A stretch of 64,000 bases of DNA from CAWDNM01 sp964521195 (GCA_964521195.1 CAZFRE010000004.1:132489-196488); one strand, 5' to 3'. Shown: positions 51,203 to 60,160, counted from the first letter of the stretch. The notes: generated from the sequence alone by a model not told the origin. Made by a program: numbers and translations.

Positions 51203-52249
51203 GTGAAGGCACTCGTCACATCCATGTTCGTGCTCGGAATCGTGACGAGCCTGCACTGCGTCGGCATGTGCGGCCCGATGATCGTCACGTACGCCGTCAA
51301 GAGCGTCAGGGAGGACTCGTGGCTTGCCGCCGTCGGTCCCAACGTGGCGTACCAGGTGGCTCGGACGCTCAGCTACGTGCTGGTGGGGGCGGTGCTCGGT
51401 GCGATCGGCTCGGCGTTCGACCTGACCGGGATCCGCCCGTGGATCCTTGTCGCCGCCGGCGTGTTCATGATCATCCTGGGACTCGGGATGACCGGCAAGG
51501 TCCCGTGGGCGGCCCGGCTGTCCCCTCGGCCACCGAAGGCGCTGGTGAGAGCGCTGTCGAACCTGCGTCGCCGCGCAGTCGCCGAGGAGAACGCGGGCGA
51601 GTCCACGTGGGCGACACCGCTGGCGTTCGGACTGCTCACGGGGCTGCTGCCCTGCGCCCCACTCCAGGGAGCGCAGGTCGCCGCTGCGGCGAGCGGCAGC
51701 GCGGCGGCGGGTGCGGCCGGGATGCTCGCGTTCGCGCTGGGCACGATGCCGCTGCTGTTGGTCTTCGGCACGACCGCAGGCCGCATCCCGCTTGCCTGGA
51801 AGCACAGACTCAACGTGGCACTCGCGGTGGTGGTGATGATCTTCGGTCTGGCCTTCATCGACCGGGCGGCGTTGCTGCTGGGCTCCCCGGTCACGTTCGA
51901 GGCCGCGCGTCTGGCGGTCGCGGATGCGGCGTACGAGCGCGCGAGCGGGTTCACGACCGGTGCCGACGGGGTGGTGGAGGTGCCGTTCGAGATCCTGCAC
52001 GACAAGTACGTGCCGCGGACCGTGGTCGTCCCCGCGGACAGACCGGTTCGGCTGCTGGTCAAGCGGCAGCCGGGCGACTGCAAGCACGGTGGCATGTGCG
52101 CCGAGGGCCTCGTCATCGGCAAGCTCAGCATCGAGGCCTCGCTCACGGCCAACGCCGTGACACCGGTCGAGCTTCCAGCGACCGCCGCAGGCACGTACAT
52201 GATGTCGAGCCCGTGCGGCATGATCTCCGGGCGGATCGTCGCGCGCTAG
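51203..52249 (+). CDS. SafE/TauE-like membrane protein fused to a cupredoxin domain
   Basis: A 348-residue protein, GTG start after AAAGGTCGCTG. Six helices form the sulfite exporter TauE/SafE-like (CcoH2/DsbD-like) domain, with GIVTSLHCVGMCGP at the N-terminus (Cys, His and Met ligands in helix 1) and GLLPCAPLQGAQ in helix 4. From about residue 245 an external cupredoxin-like domain follows: FEILHDKYVPRTVVVPADRP, CKHGGMC and AGTYMMSSPCGMISG, related to the lipoprotein across the promoter. Likely Cu(I) transport or relay across the membrane. Confidence 0.82.
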   Translation: MKALVTSMFVLGIVTSLHCVGMCGPMIVTYAVKSVREDSWLAAVGPNVAYQVARTLSYVLVGAVLGAIGSAFDLTGIRPWILVAAGVFMIILGLGMTGKVPWAARLSPRPPKALVRALSNLRRRAVAEENAGESTWATPLAFGLLTGLLPCAPLQGAQVAAAASGSAAAGAAGMLAFALGTMPLLLVFGTTAGRIPLAWKHRLNVALAVVVMIFGLAFIDRAALLLGSPVTFEAARLAVADAAYERASGFTTGADGVVEVPFEILHDKYVPRTVVVPADRPVRLLVKRQPGDCKHGGMCAEGLVIGKLSIEASLTANAVTPVELPATAAGTYMMSSPCGMISGRIVAR

Positions 52250-52620
52250 CCTGCCGCCGGCCACGTCCACGCGTACCAGGCGATGGCGCCACACGCGACG
52301 AAGCCCACCCCGATGAGGAAGTTGTCGTACGCGCCGGGGTAGGGCAGACCCATCAGGTTGAAGAGCGCCCACAGCGCCGCCGCGACGATGCAGACCCAGC
52401 GGACCGCGGGGTACGGCAAGACCAGCGTCAGCACCATCAGGACGATGGGCGTCAGCATGATCACCGCGACCAGCAGCCACATCATCGGCGTCGCCGGCTG
52501 CCCCGCCAGCTCCCCGGCCTTGTAGTCGCCCGCGAAGATGCGCAGTACGTCTCCCAGCAGGAAGACCAGCATCAGCGCGCCCCACAGTGCCGAGAGGATG
52601 ATCCGTACGTCCACCACCAT
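52246..52620 (-). CDS. DUF6326-like small membrane protein
   Basis: A 124-residue protein if started at ATG 52620 (AAGGGGG upstream); ATG 52650 would add ten residues and overlap the upstream stop. Four helices: VRIILSALWGALMLVFLLGD, MMWLLVAVIMLTPIVLMVLT, VRWVCIVAAALWALFNLMG and IGVGFVACGAIAWYAW. The DUF6326 assignment is from memory and tentative. Last gene of the TetR/dehydrogenase operon. Confidence 0.7.
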   Translation of the reverse strand: MVVDVRIILSALWGALMLVFLLGDVLRIFAGDYKAGELAGQPATPMMWLLVAVIMLTPIVLMVLTLVLPYPAVRWVCIVAAALWALFNLMGLPYPGAYDNFLIGVGFVACGAIAWYAWTWPAAG

Positions 52621-52646
52621 CTTCGCGCCCCCTTCCTGAGAGCCGG

Positions 52647-53615
52647 TCATCGTTCGCTCGCGTCGACCGTGATGACGACCTTGCCGCGCGCATGTCCCTC
52701 GTCGAGGTACGCGAACGCGCTCGCGGTGTCGCGCAGCGGGTAGGTGCGATCGATGAGCGGGGTGACCTTCTCGGCTTCGATGAGGTCGCGGAGGTCGTCG
52801 AGCGTGGCGGTGTCGTTCGTCGACACGAACGGCGCCCCCTGTTGCCGCACCACCATCGCCGAGAAGGCCGCTGCGATGATCCACCCCATGCCCGCGTGCC
52901 CGCTGCTGGGAAGGAGCAACCCGTCGGGCTTGAGTGCGCGCCTCGTCTGCGACAACGAGTGGCTCGCGACGTTGTCGAGGATGACGTCGTAGCGCGCGCC
53001 GCCCTCCGTGAAGTCCTCGCGCGTGTAGTCGATGACGTGGTCGGCGCCGATGGCGCGCATCGCATCGATGTTGCCCGTGCTGCAGACGGCGGTCACCTCG
53101 GCGCCAAGGGCCTTGGCGATCTGCACGGCGAACGACCCCACGCCGCCGGACGCTCCGTTGATGAGCACCGCCATACCGGGTTGGACCTTGCCGTGGTCGC
53201 GTAGCGCCTGAAGCGCCGTGCAGCCCGAAGTGGGGACGCCGGCCGCCTGCTCGAAGGTCAGGTTGCTCGGCTTGCGAGCGATCGAGCCGGTCTTGGCGAC
53301 CGCGAACTCGGCGCACGAGCCATGACACTCGCCGTACACCTCGTCGCCGATGCGGAACCCACTCACTCCGTCGCCGAGCTCCTCGATGACGCCGGCGAAG
53401 TCGATGCCCACGACGAAGTCGGGCTTGGGCGTGGGGAACCCGATGTAGAACCGGATCGGGAACGGCTTGCCGCGCATCCCGAAGTACTCGCCGGCGGCCA
53501 GCGAAGCGGCCACCACCCGGACCAGCACCTCGCCGGCGCCGGGCGTGGGCCTGGTGACCTGCCGGTACTCCATCACGTCCGCCGAGCCGTAGCCCGTTTG
53601 CACGATCGCATCCAT
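52647..53615 (-). CDS. Zinc-less MDR alcohol dehydrogenase/quinone reductase
   Basis: A 322-residue medium-chain dehydrogenase/reductase of the NADPH:quinone reductase type. GroES-like domain about 1-120, Rossmann domain with INGASGGVGSFAVQIAK near 150-166. GIDFAGVIEELGDGVSGFRI is typical; the structural zinc cysteines are absent. It probably reduces quinones or enals. The TetR gene directly upstream (63 bp) suggests induction by an electrophile or xenobiotic. Confidence 0.88.
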   Translation of the reverse strand: MDAIVQTGYGSADVMEYRQVTRPTPGAGEVLVRVVAASLAAGEYFGMRGKPFPIRFYIGFPTPKPDFVVGIDFAGVIEELGDGVSGFRIGDEVYGECHGSCAEFAVAKTGSIARKPSNLTFEQAAGVPTSGCTALQALRDHGKVQPGMAVLINGASGGVGSFAVQIAKALGAEVTAVCSTGNIDAMRAIGADHVIDYTREDFTEGGARYDVILDNVASHSLSQTRRALKPDGLLLPSSGHAGMGWIIAAAFSAMVVRQQGAPFVSTNDTATLDDLRDLIEAEKVTPLIDRTYPLRDTASAFAYLDEGHARGKVVITVDASER

Positions 53616-53678
53616 GGTCGATACCTCCTTCAGAGCCCCGCGTCACGCGAGGCGGGTGGCATGGCGAGTGGCGTGAGC

Positions 53679-54350
53679 TCAGCCGGCCTCGAGGCTGCGC
53701 TCGAGCCCGTCGAGGATGAGGTTGAGCCCGAAGTCGAAGACCGCCTTCTCGTCGTGCGGGTTCGCCGAGAAGTCGCTCGCGATTCTGAGCAGCGCAGGGT
53801 AGGCGTCCTCCTGGAGCGTCGCGAGGAGCTCATCGGCGACGTCGAACGTCTCGATGCCTTCGGGCAGGGCGAGGCTGGATTGCTGGCGCTGGAAGCCGTA
53901 GATGTAGGTGTCGAGCACGAGGAACGCGTTGGCGGCTGCACGGGGTGAGAAGCCGGCGGCGAGGAGCGTGCCCAGCACGCGGTCCGCGTACGCAAGTTGC
54001 GCTGGACCGCTGTGCTCGCGGGAGTCGATGAGCGTGCTCGCCCACGGGTGGCGCGCGAAGACGTCTCGTGCCGAGATCGCGCGCTTTCGCATGGCGTCCT
54101 TCCAGTCCGGAAGGCCGACCGGCACTTCGATCTCTGAGGCCACAAGATCGGTCATCGCGTCGAGCAGGTCGTCCTTGTTCGCGATGTGGTTGTAGAGCGA
54201 CGCACCCTCGACGCCGAGCCGCTTGCCGAGCTCGCGCATGGTGAGCGCATCGATTCCACGTTCGTCGGCGAGGTCGATGGCGGCCCGCAGCACGCGCTCT
54301 CTCGTCAGCGTATCTCGCGGTTCCTTCTGCCGAGCGGCCCGTGCGGTCAT
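53679..54350 (-). CDS. TetR family transcriptional regulator
   Basis: A 223-residue repressor. ATG 54350 has AGGGGG upstream; the open frame further upstream is non-coding. The HTH is ALTMRELGKRLGVEGASLYN at about 38-57, followed by HIANKDDLLDAM. The C-terminal ligand domain is of the TetR_C (tetracycline-repressor-like) class, with LDTYIYGFQRQ. Two tandem operators lie 41-80 bp upstream, so it is autoregulated and probably controls the dehydrogenase and DUF6326-like genes. Confidence 0.9.
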   Translation of the reverse strand: MTARAARQKEPRDTLTRERVLRAAIDLADERGIDALTMRELGKRLGVEGASLYNHIANKDDLLDAMTDLVASEIEVPVGLPDWKDAMRKRAISARDVFARHPWASTLIDSREHSGPAQLAYADRVLGTLLAAGFSPRAAANAFLVLDTYIYGFQRQQSSLALPEGIETFDVADELLATLQEDAYPALLRIASDFSANPHDEKAVFDFGLNLILDGLERSLEAG

Positions 54351-54390
54351 TGTCGCTACCCCCTGTGCCTGCGGCCCTGCGAAGCCGCAA

Positions 54391-54409
54391 ATACTAACGC
54401 TGTTAGTAT
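54391..54409. promoter_or_regulatory. TetR operator 1
   Basis: ATACTAACGCTGTTAGTAT: 8-bp arms ATACTAAC/GTTAGTAT around GCT. Nearly identical to operator 2. Confidence 0.8.
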
Positions 54410-54411
54410 GA

Positions 54412-54430
54412 ATACTAACGCCGTTAGTAT
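54412..54430. promoter_or_regulatory. TetR operator 2
   Basis: ATACTAACGCCGTTAGTAT: perfect 9-bp arms around one base. Its centre is 21 bp (two helical turns) from operator 1, so two dimers would bind the same face. Confidence 0.8.
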
Positions 54431-54475
54431 CTGAATGCAAGGGGATGTGCGACAGCGACGTCGTCTTTCGTCCTG

Positions 54476-56920
54476 CTACGTCGACTCCCGGCGCCCGCCC
54501 AACCGCACCCGCCAGGAGTTGCCCACCACGGCGAGAGACGACACCGCCATCGCCGCGGCGGCCGCCACCGGCGAGAGCCGACCCGTCACCGCGAGCGGGA
54601 TCGCAACGAGGTTGTACGTGAACGCCCACGCGAGGTTCTGGCCGATGATGCGTCGCGTGGTGGCAGCGAGCTTCAGGAGCGGGGGCAGCGCCGAGAGCGG
54701 CGACCCTTCGCGCGTGAGCACCACATCCGCAGAGAGCACCGCTACGTCGGCTCCGGCACCCATCGCGACCGCCACGTCGGCCGCACCGAGCGCAGCAGCG
54801 TCGTTGATGCCGTCGCCCACGTACGCGAGCGCACCATCCAGCGGGGCGAGGTCGCGCACCGCGCGCTCCTTCTCGTGGGGTAGCACCTCGGCGCGCACGT
54901 CGTCGATGCCGAGATCGGCGGCGATCGCCTCGCAGGTGGCGGCCGCGTCGCCGCTCACGATGGCGGTCCGCACGCCGGACGCGTGGAGCGCAGCGATCGT
55001 CTGTGCAGCCTCGGGGCGCTCGGCATCCGCGAAGCACAGCCCCCCGAGCACGGCACCGTCGGCTGCGACCCACACGACGAGCGCGCCACCCGCGCGCGCG
55101 GCTGCGGCTGCCCGAGCGAGGGGTGTTGCGAGACCGACGCCCTCCTCGGCGAGGAGCCGCTCGCTGCCGACGAGCACGCGGGAACCGGCCACATCGCCGA
55201 GAAGCCCGGCACCCGGTCGGCGTTCGACTGAGGCGGCCTCGGGAACGTCGAGGGTCGCGGTCGCATCGGCGACGGCGGAAGCGACCGGGTGCGGGTCGCC
55301 GGCCTCGATAGCGGCGGCGAGTGCGAGCATGCTGTCGCATGCCGTGGGGTCGAGCGTTGCCGGTAGCACGCCCGCGAGTTCAAGCGATCCGCCGGTGAGC
55401 GTGCCGGTCTTGTCGAAGACGACGGTCGATATGCGCCCTGCCCGCTCGAGCGCGGGGCCTCCGCGCAGCAGCAGGCCCCGCTCGGAGCCGGCACCGATGG
55501 CGTTCGAGACCGCGAGGGGTGTGGCGAGCGCGAGTGCGCACGGGCACGACACCACAAGCACCGCGACCGCACGCTCGACGGCGTCGCCGATCGCCGATCC
55601 GGTTGCGGCGCCGATGAACAGCGTCGCGGCGGCGATCGCGATGACGACCGGGACGAACACGGCGGCGATCGCATCGGCGATGCGTTGCGCGTTCGATTTC
55701 GCGAACGCGGCGTCCTCGGCGAGGGAGGCGAGCCGGCCGGCGAGCGTGTCAGAGCCGAGACGTACGGTCCGAACACGCAACATGCCGGCGAGGTTCACCG
55801 TGCCGGCCCATACGTCGTCGCCTGGCCCCACGGCCGCTGGCAGCGGCTCGCCGGTGAGTCGTGAGCGGTCGAGTTCGCTCTCGCCCGCGAGCACTACGCC
55901 GTCGACCGGCACGCGTTCACCTGCGCGCACGATCACGGTCGCACCCGGGGAGAGTTCGGCGACAGGCACGCGCTCGGCTTCGCCGCAGCTTGCGCCGCCG
56001 CCTTCAGCTCGCGCGAGCCACGCGCTCTCCTCGGCTGCCTGCGCGAGGCGAGCGAGCGAAGCCGTCGCGTCGCGCGTGCCCACCGCCTCGAGCCAGCGGC
56101 CGGCGAGCACGATCGTCACGATCATCGCTGCCGACTCGAAGTAGGTCGGCGCGCTCGAGGTCGCGGTCGCCCACGCGCTGTACGCCCACGCGGTCCAAGT
56201 GCCGAGCACCACGAGCGTGTCCATCGTGGCGCGCCGCACACGCGCCGCGCGCCAGGCGCCAGCGATGAACGGCCAGCCGCCGTACACGAGCACCACGAGT
56301 GCGAGCGCACCCGTGAACGCCTCGTACATCCGCACGCCCTCGAAGTCGCCGCTCGCGAACGCGGGCCACAGCACGAAGTACGTCGGCCACATCACCCACA
56401 TGCCGATGACCGCCGACACGAATGCGCGCAGGAACAGCCCCTCGGCGTCGCCGCGCGCCTGAGCGACCTCACGGGCGGGCGCCGCGCGATAGCCGAGCAA
56501 CGCCACGCGCTCGAGCAGCGAGTCGAGCGCCGTGACCGCCGGGTCCCAGGTCACGCGGACGAGCGACGCCGAGTAGCTCGCTTCGGCATCGAGCACGCCG
56601 GGCAGCGTCATGAGCGCATCCTCGAGCACGAGCCCGCACGACGCGCACCACATGCCATCGACTCGCAGGGTCTCGCGGCGCGCTCCGGCCGCTGCGGCTG
56701 CCGCGGCCTTGCGCGCGTTCGCGCCGCCGGCCCCTGCCCGTCCCCGTCCGCGCTCGGCGCGGGTCTCGGGCGACGCGAGCAGGTCGGCGATACCGGCGTC
56801 CTGCGCGGTCGCGTACACGCGGCGACACCCCTCGCAGCAGAAGTCACGGTCGCGATCGCGGACGGGCCGCCCCAAGACCGGGAGGCCGCACAGGTCGCAC
56901 GAGGTCGACTCGGCGGGCAT
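54476..56920 (-). CDS. ccoI: Copper-translocating P1B ATPase, CcoI/FixI type
   Basis: An 814-residue Cu+ exporter for oxidase assembly. The N-terminus has a CcoI-type metal domain (CDLC at 8-11, CCEGC at 28-32), then an HMA domain with GMWCASC (89-95). Eight helices carry the actuator TGEP (356-359), CPC (459-461), DKTGT (503-507), DPHP (541-544) and later GDGIND. Its position in the cbb3 operon and the double N-terminal motif separate it from CopA. It supplies CuB to CcoN. Confidence 0.92.
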   Translation of the reverse strand: MPAESTSCDLCGLPVLGRPVRDRDRDFCCEGCRRVYATAQDAGIADLLASPETRAERGRGRAGAGGANARKAAAAAAAGARRETLRVDGMWCASCGLVLEDALMTLPGVLDAEASYSASLVRVTWDPAVTALDSLLERVALLGYRAAPAREVAQARGDAEGLFLRAFVSAVIGMWVMWPTYFVLWPAFASGDFEGVRMYEAFTGALALVVLVYGGWPFIAGAWRAARVRRATMDTLVVLGTWTAWAYSAWATATSSAPTYFESAAMIVTIVLAGRWLEAVGTRDATASLARLAQAAEESAWLARAEGGGASCGEAERVPVAELSPGATVIVRAGERVPVDGVVLAGESELDRSRLTGEPLPAAVGPGDDVWAGTVNLAGMLRVRTVRLGSDTLAGRLASLAEDAAFAKSNAQRIADAIAAVFVPVVIAIAAATLFIGAATGSAIGDAVERAVAVLVVSCPCALALATPLAVSNAIGAGSERGLLLRGGPALERAGRISTVVFDKTGTLTGGSLELAGVLPATLDPTACDSMLALAAAIEAGDPHPVASAVADATATLDVPEAASVERRPGAGLLGDVAGSRVLVGSERLLAEEGVGLATPLARAAAAARAGGALVVWVAADGAVLGGLCFADAERPEAAQTIAALHASGVRTAIVSGDAAATCEAIAADLGIDDVRAEVLPHEKERAVRDLAPLDGALAYVGDGINDAAALGAADVAVAMGAGADVAVLSADVVLTREGSPLSALPPLLKLAATTRRIIGQNLAWAFTYNLVAIPLAVTGRLSPVAAAAAMAVSSLAVVGNSWRVRLGGRREST

Positions 56921-56930
56921 GAGGTGAGGC

Positions 56931-57752
56931 CTACAAGACGCCGGCGATGGCGAGCCCCTGCGCGAGCGTCACCGCGCCGAGGACGACGACGGCAGCCGCG
57001 GCGGCCGGTGCGAGCCAGCCTCGCGCTCGGGCGCCGATCAGCCCGACGGCCGCCCCGAAGCCGGCGAGCGCGGGCACCGTGCCGAGGCCGAATGCGAGCA
57101 TCACCAGTGCGCCGTACAGCGGCGTTGCGGTGGCGAGCGCGGCGAGCTCCACCGGCAATAGGGGCGCGCACGGCAGCAGCCCCATAAGCGCGCCGAGCGG
57201 GAAACCAGCCCAGCCGCCGGAGCGCGACAGCCGTGTGACCGCCCGGCCGAACCACGGCAGCGAGGTCAGCCATGCCGTGGGCTCTGGCAGCTGCGCGCGC
57301 CGGCCTCGCACCCACGCGACCAGCATGAACGCGCCCATCGCGAGCATAAGGGCGCCCGCCGAGAGCTTGAGCCACCGCGTCACGACGGTGGGCGAGAACG
57401 GCCCGCCGAGCGTGGCGAGCGCTCCTGCCTCGCCGAGCAGTCCCAGCACCGCGCCGAGCAGCGCGTACGTCGAAAGCCGGCCTACGTGGTACGCGACCTG
57501 GAAGATGCCGCTGCGTTTGGCCGACCCGCGAAGTGTCGCGTCGCATCCGGTTCCGCCGGCCGCCGCCCCGCACGCCGCGCCATCGGCGAGGCTTGCGGCA
57601 GCGACGAACGGTCCACACATCGCGAGGCAGTGGCCGAACCCGCCGACGAGCCCCAAGAGGAACGCTCCCCACAGGGACAACGAGGACAGGCTCGCGCCTG
57701 ACATCTGCATGTGTCCGCCCATGTCCACGCCGCGTCTCCCGGTCCCAGGCAT
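56931..57752 (-). CDS. Sulfite exporter TauE/SafE family protein (CcoH2/YnaI-like position)
   Basis: A 273-residue, six- to seven-helix protein. ATG 57752 gives 10 extra residues; ATG 57722 or the Met in MQMSG may be the real start. Helix 1 has FGHCLAMCGPFVAAA and a later helix MGLLPCAPLLPVELAAL, the pattern of SafE-like metal permeases. A Cys-containing loop (ACGAAAGGTGC) lies between helices. In the ccoI neighbourhood such proteins (CcoA/SafE-like) serve copper insertion. It is 10 bp upstream of ccoI. Confidence 0.83.
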   Translation of the reverse strand: MPGTGRRGVDMGGHMQMSGASLSSLSLWGAFLLGLVGGFGHCLAMCGPFVAAASLADGAACGAAAGGTGCDATLRGSAKRSGIFQVAYHVGRLSTYALLGAVLGLLGEAGALATLGGPFSPTVVTRWLKLSAGALMLAMGAFMLVAWVRGRRAQLPEPTAWLTSLPWFGRAVTRLSRSGGWAGFPLGALMGLLPCAPLLPVELAALATATPLYGALVMLAFGLGTVPALAGFGAAVGLIGARARGWLAPAAAAAVVVLGAVTLAQGLAIAGVL

Positions 57753-57758
57753 GTCTCG

Positions 57759-58055
57759 CTAGCTGAAGGTGTAGCCGTTCTGCACGAAGAGCACCACGTA
57801 CCCGATCGCCCACAGCGTGAACGAGATGATCACGATCTTGACGATCAGTGGCACCGGACCGTGCGCCTCGGAGATGCCCTCAGGGTAGTCATGCACCGGC
57901 GCGATGGGTTCCGGCATCGAGGACTCGTCGCGGGGGTCGCCGACGACCGGCTTGCGGAACCACCCGCCACGGATCGTCGCCCACACCACCACGATGAGCG
58001 CGACACCTATCCCGAGCCCCCAGAGTACGGCTGCGGTCTGCTGGCTGATCGGCAT
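57759..58055 (-). CDS. Small cbb3 oxidase-associated membrane protein
   Basis: A 98-residue protein with two helices: QTAAVLWGLGIGVALIVVVW at the N-terminus and LIVKIVIISFTLWAIGYVVL near the C-terminus, with a Pro-rich loop (GDPRDESSMPEPIAPVHDYP). The HDYPEG-like loop and second helix resemble the N-terminal part of CcoP without its hemes, so it may be a structural or docking subunit. Its start follows the ccoS stop directly. Confidence 0.65.
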   Translation of the reverse strand: MPISQQTAAVLWGLGIGVALIVVVWATIRGGWFRKPVVGDPRDESSMPEPIAPVHDYPEGISEAHGPVPLIVKIVIISFTLWAIGYVVLFVQNGYTFS

Positions 58056-58229
58056 CTAGAACGCCCCCTCTTCGCGAGTCGGCATCGGGTCGTCGCCATC
58101 GAGTACCACCCGGGAGGCGGCGTCGAGATTGCGCCAGTGCCCGCCCGCGATCGAGAGCCACAGGCCGACCGCGGCCCCCACGGTGAACGTGGCGACCACG
58201 GCGGTCACGAGGTAGACGGAGAGGTCCAT
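58056..58229 (-). CDS. ccoS: cbb3-type oxidase assembly protein CcoS
   Basis: A 57-residue single-pass protein, easily missed because of its size. ATG 58229 has AGGAGGTGG and overlaps the ccoO stop (TGATG). It begins MDLSVYLVTAVVATFTVG and continues with LWLSIAGGHWRNLDAASR, RVVLDGDDPMP. This matches CcoS, where a helix precedes WAxxxGQFDDLExPAxRIL. CcoS is required for heme and CuB insertion into CcoN. Position between ccoO and the oxidase accessory genes agrees. Confidence 0.85.
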   Translation of the reverse strand: MDLSVYLVTAVVATFTVGAAVGLWLSIAGGHWRNLDAASRVVLDGDDPMPTREEGAF

Positions 58230-60160
58230 CACTCGCCACCTCCTGTCGGAACCGGCTCAGGTGCGCCGTCGGCCTTGGCCATGTTCATGCCGTAGAAGAC
58301 GACGGCCCACTTCTGCTGCTCGGTGAGGATGTTGCGCCACGCCGGCATCGCTGTGGGGTGGGGCGTGGGTGCCGCGCCGTCGGTCGCGGGGTCACTGCCC
58401 ACGACGCCGGCGTCGATGCGCCAGTACCAGAAGTCCACACCCATCGTCTTGGCGGGCTCCTCGGTCAGGTTGGCCGGGGTCGGCGCGAGCACCTTGCCGA
58501 ACTCACCGTCACCCAGCGCCGTGGCGCCATGGCATCCGGCGCACAACCGCGTGTAGACCGCTTCGCCCTCAGCCATCATGTCCGGCGTCGGTGCGTACGG
58601 GGTCGAGTCGAGCGCCACATATGCAGGTGGCACTTCGTCGCTTACGTCGGTGGGCTCGGTCGGGTTGGCGAACGTCGCCTTCACGTACTTGATGGCGTCC
58701 CACCGATCGCGCTCGGAGAGGAGCAGGCGCCATTGCGGCATCGCGGCGTTACCGATGCCCTGGCTCACCCGCCAGTACCAGTCGGAGTCGGGCATCGTCG
58801 TGGGGTCGCCCTCGACGAACGTCGCCGGTGCAGGAGCGAGGTGCTGACCGCTTGGGCCTTCACCCTGGCCGGCGTCGCCATGGCACATCCAGCAGCGCTG
58901 CAGGTAGACCTGGCGGCCACGCATGATGTCGGCGTCCGCGGGCATGTGGTACTGGGCTTCCGCTTCCTTGGGGGTGTCGGGATCGACGGGCTCGGCGGCA
59001 GGGTCCGGGAAGATCAGGATGTTCTTCACGTAACCGGCGACCAGTTCGATCTGCTCGGGGGTGAACCACGTGTGCCACTGCGGCATTGCGCGCATCGGCA
59101 GCGATTCGCTCACTCGCCAGTAGTAGTCGCCCGGTTTCCAGTCGACGTACGTCGCGGTCTCCTCGAAGTTGGGAACCGCGGGAAGGAGGCCCGCCGCACT
59201 CGGCCCATCGCCGCTGCCACTGTAGCCATGGCAGAACGCGCAGTTCGAGACGAAGATCGCCTTGCCGGCCTCGGTGTTGGCGTCGGTCTTCTCGGCGATG
59301 GGGCTGTTCGCGAACTTCGCGGGCAGCTCGCCCTCCTCGGCGTAGCCGGGCGTCATGTCCATGAACGCCTTCTGGACGAACAGGATCACGAGCCAGCGTT
59401 CGTCGTCACTGAGCGACTGATGCCACACGGGCATGACGGTGCCTGGTACACCATCGCTCACGCGCCAGAAGTAGAAGCTGACGGGCTGGTTCTTGTAGTC
59501 GGCGTCGCGCAGGTTGGCGGGGCGCGCGTTGTTGATCATCGCGTAGGGCCCGTTGCCGGCGCCGGCACACCCGTGACACGTCAGGCACTTGCGGGCGTAG
59601 ATCTCGCGGCCCTTCTCGAAGTCCTCGTTCGTGAGTTCGAACTTGTTCTGGGCGTACGCGGGCGTGAGGTACTTGTCGGGGATCATGAGGTCGGTCGAAG
59701 CGTTTCGGCCGTTCCCGAGGCGGTTCAGGTAGGCGACGATCGCTGTGAGCTGTTGGTCCGAGAGGTAGCTGAAGTTCGGCATGATCGAGTTGGGCATGAG
59801 CGAGCGCGGGTCCTTGAGGTGGTCGAGCTCCCACTGGTCTCCGCGCTTCAGGCCGATCTCGGCGAGGTCGGGACCGGTGCGAAGCGTGCCGAGCTGGTGC
59901 GGCTTGTCGTAGGAGAACTGACCCGCCGTGCTCGGCTTGGCCGGCGTCACGTCGCCGGGGCGGGTGAACTGGCTGTGGCAGTACATACAGCCATTGGAGA
60001 CGAACAGGTCACGGCCCTGCTGCTCGAGCTCGGTATAGGGCTGGGTCTCGAGTGTGGGCTGCGGCTTGAAGACGGCGTAGGGCAGGAACACGACGAACGC
60101 TATGACGGTCAACACGACCGCGAGCCCGCCGATGACGATGAGGCGCGGCGACATCTTCAT
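58229..60160 (-). CDS. ccoO: CcoO fused to four extra cytochrome c domains (five hemes)
   Basis: A 643-residue membrane-anchored cytochrome. One N-terminal helix (LIVIGGLAVVLTVIAFVVFL) leads into a CcoO domain (about 40-165) with heme motif CMYCH (58-62). Four further cytochrome c domains follow: CLTCH (192-196), CAFCH (307-311), CWMCH (423-427), CAGCH (540-544). Each has a late MPxW axial methionine (MPVW, MPQW, MPQW, MPAW). Normal CcoO has one heme and CcoP two. Here the extra domains presumably replace CcoP, which is absent from the operon. Electrons would pass along this wire to CcoN. Confidence 0.92.
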   Translation of the reverse strand: MKMSPRLIVIGGLAVVLTVIAFVVFLPYAVFKPQPTLETQPYTELEQQGRDLFVSNGCMYCHSQFTRPGDVTPAKPSTAGQFSYDKPHQLGTLRTGPDLAEIGLKRGDQWELDHLKDPRSLMPNSIMPNFSYLSDQQLTAIVAYLNRLGNGRNASTDLMIPDKYLTPAYAQNKFELTNEDFEKGREIYARKCLTCHGCAGAGNGPYAMINNARPANLRDADYKNQPVSFYFWRVSDGVPGTVMPVWHQSLSDDERWLVILFVQKAFMDMTPGYAEEGELPAKFANSPIAEKTDANTEAGKAIFVSNCAFCHGYSGSGDGPSAAGLLPAVPNFEETATYVDWKPGDYYWRVSESLPMRAMPQWHTWFTPEQIELVAGYVKNILIFPDPAAEPVDPDTPKEAEAQYHMPADADIMRGRQVYLQRCWMCHGDAGQGEGPSGQHLAPAPATFVEGDPTTMPDSDWYWRVSQGIGNAAMPQWRLLLSERDRWDAIKYVKATFANPTEPTDVSDEVPPAYVALDSTPYAPTPDMMAEGEAVYTRLCAGCHGATALGDGEFGKVLAPTPANLTEEPAKTMGVDFWYWRIDAGVVGSDPATDGAAPTPHPTAMPAWRNILTEQQKWAVVFYGMNMAKADGAPEPVPTGGGE

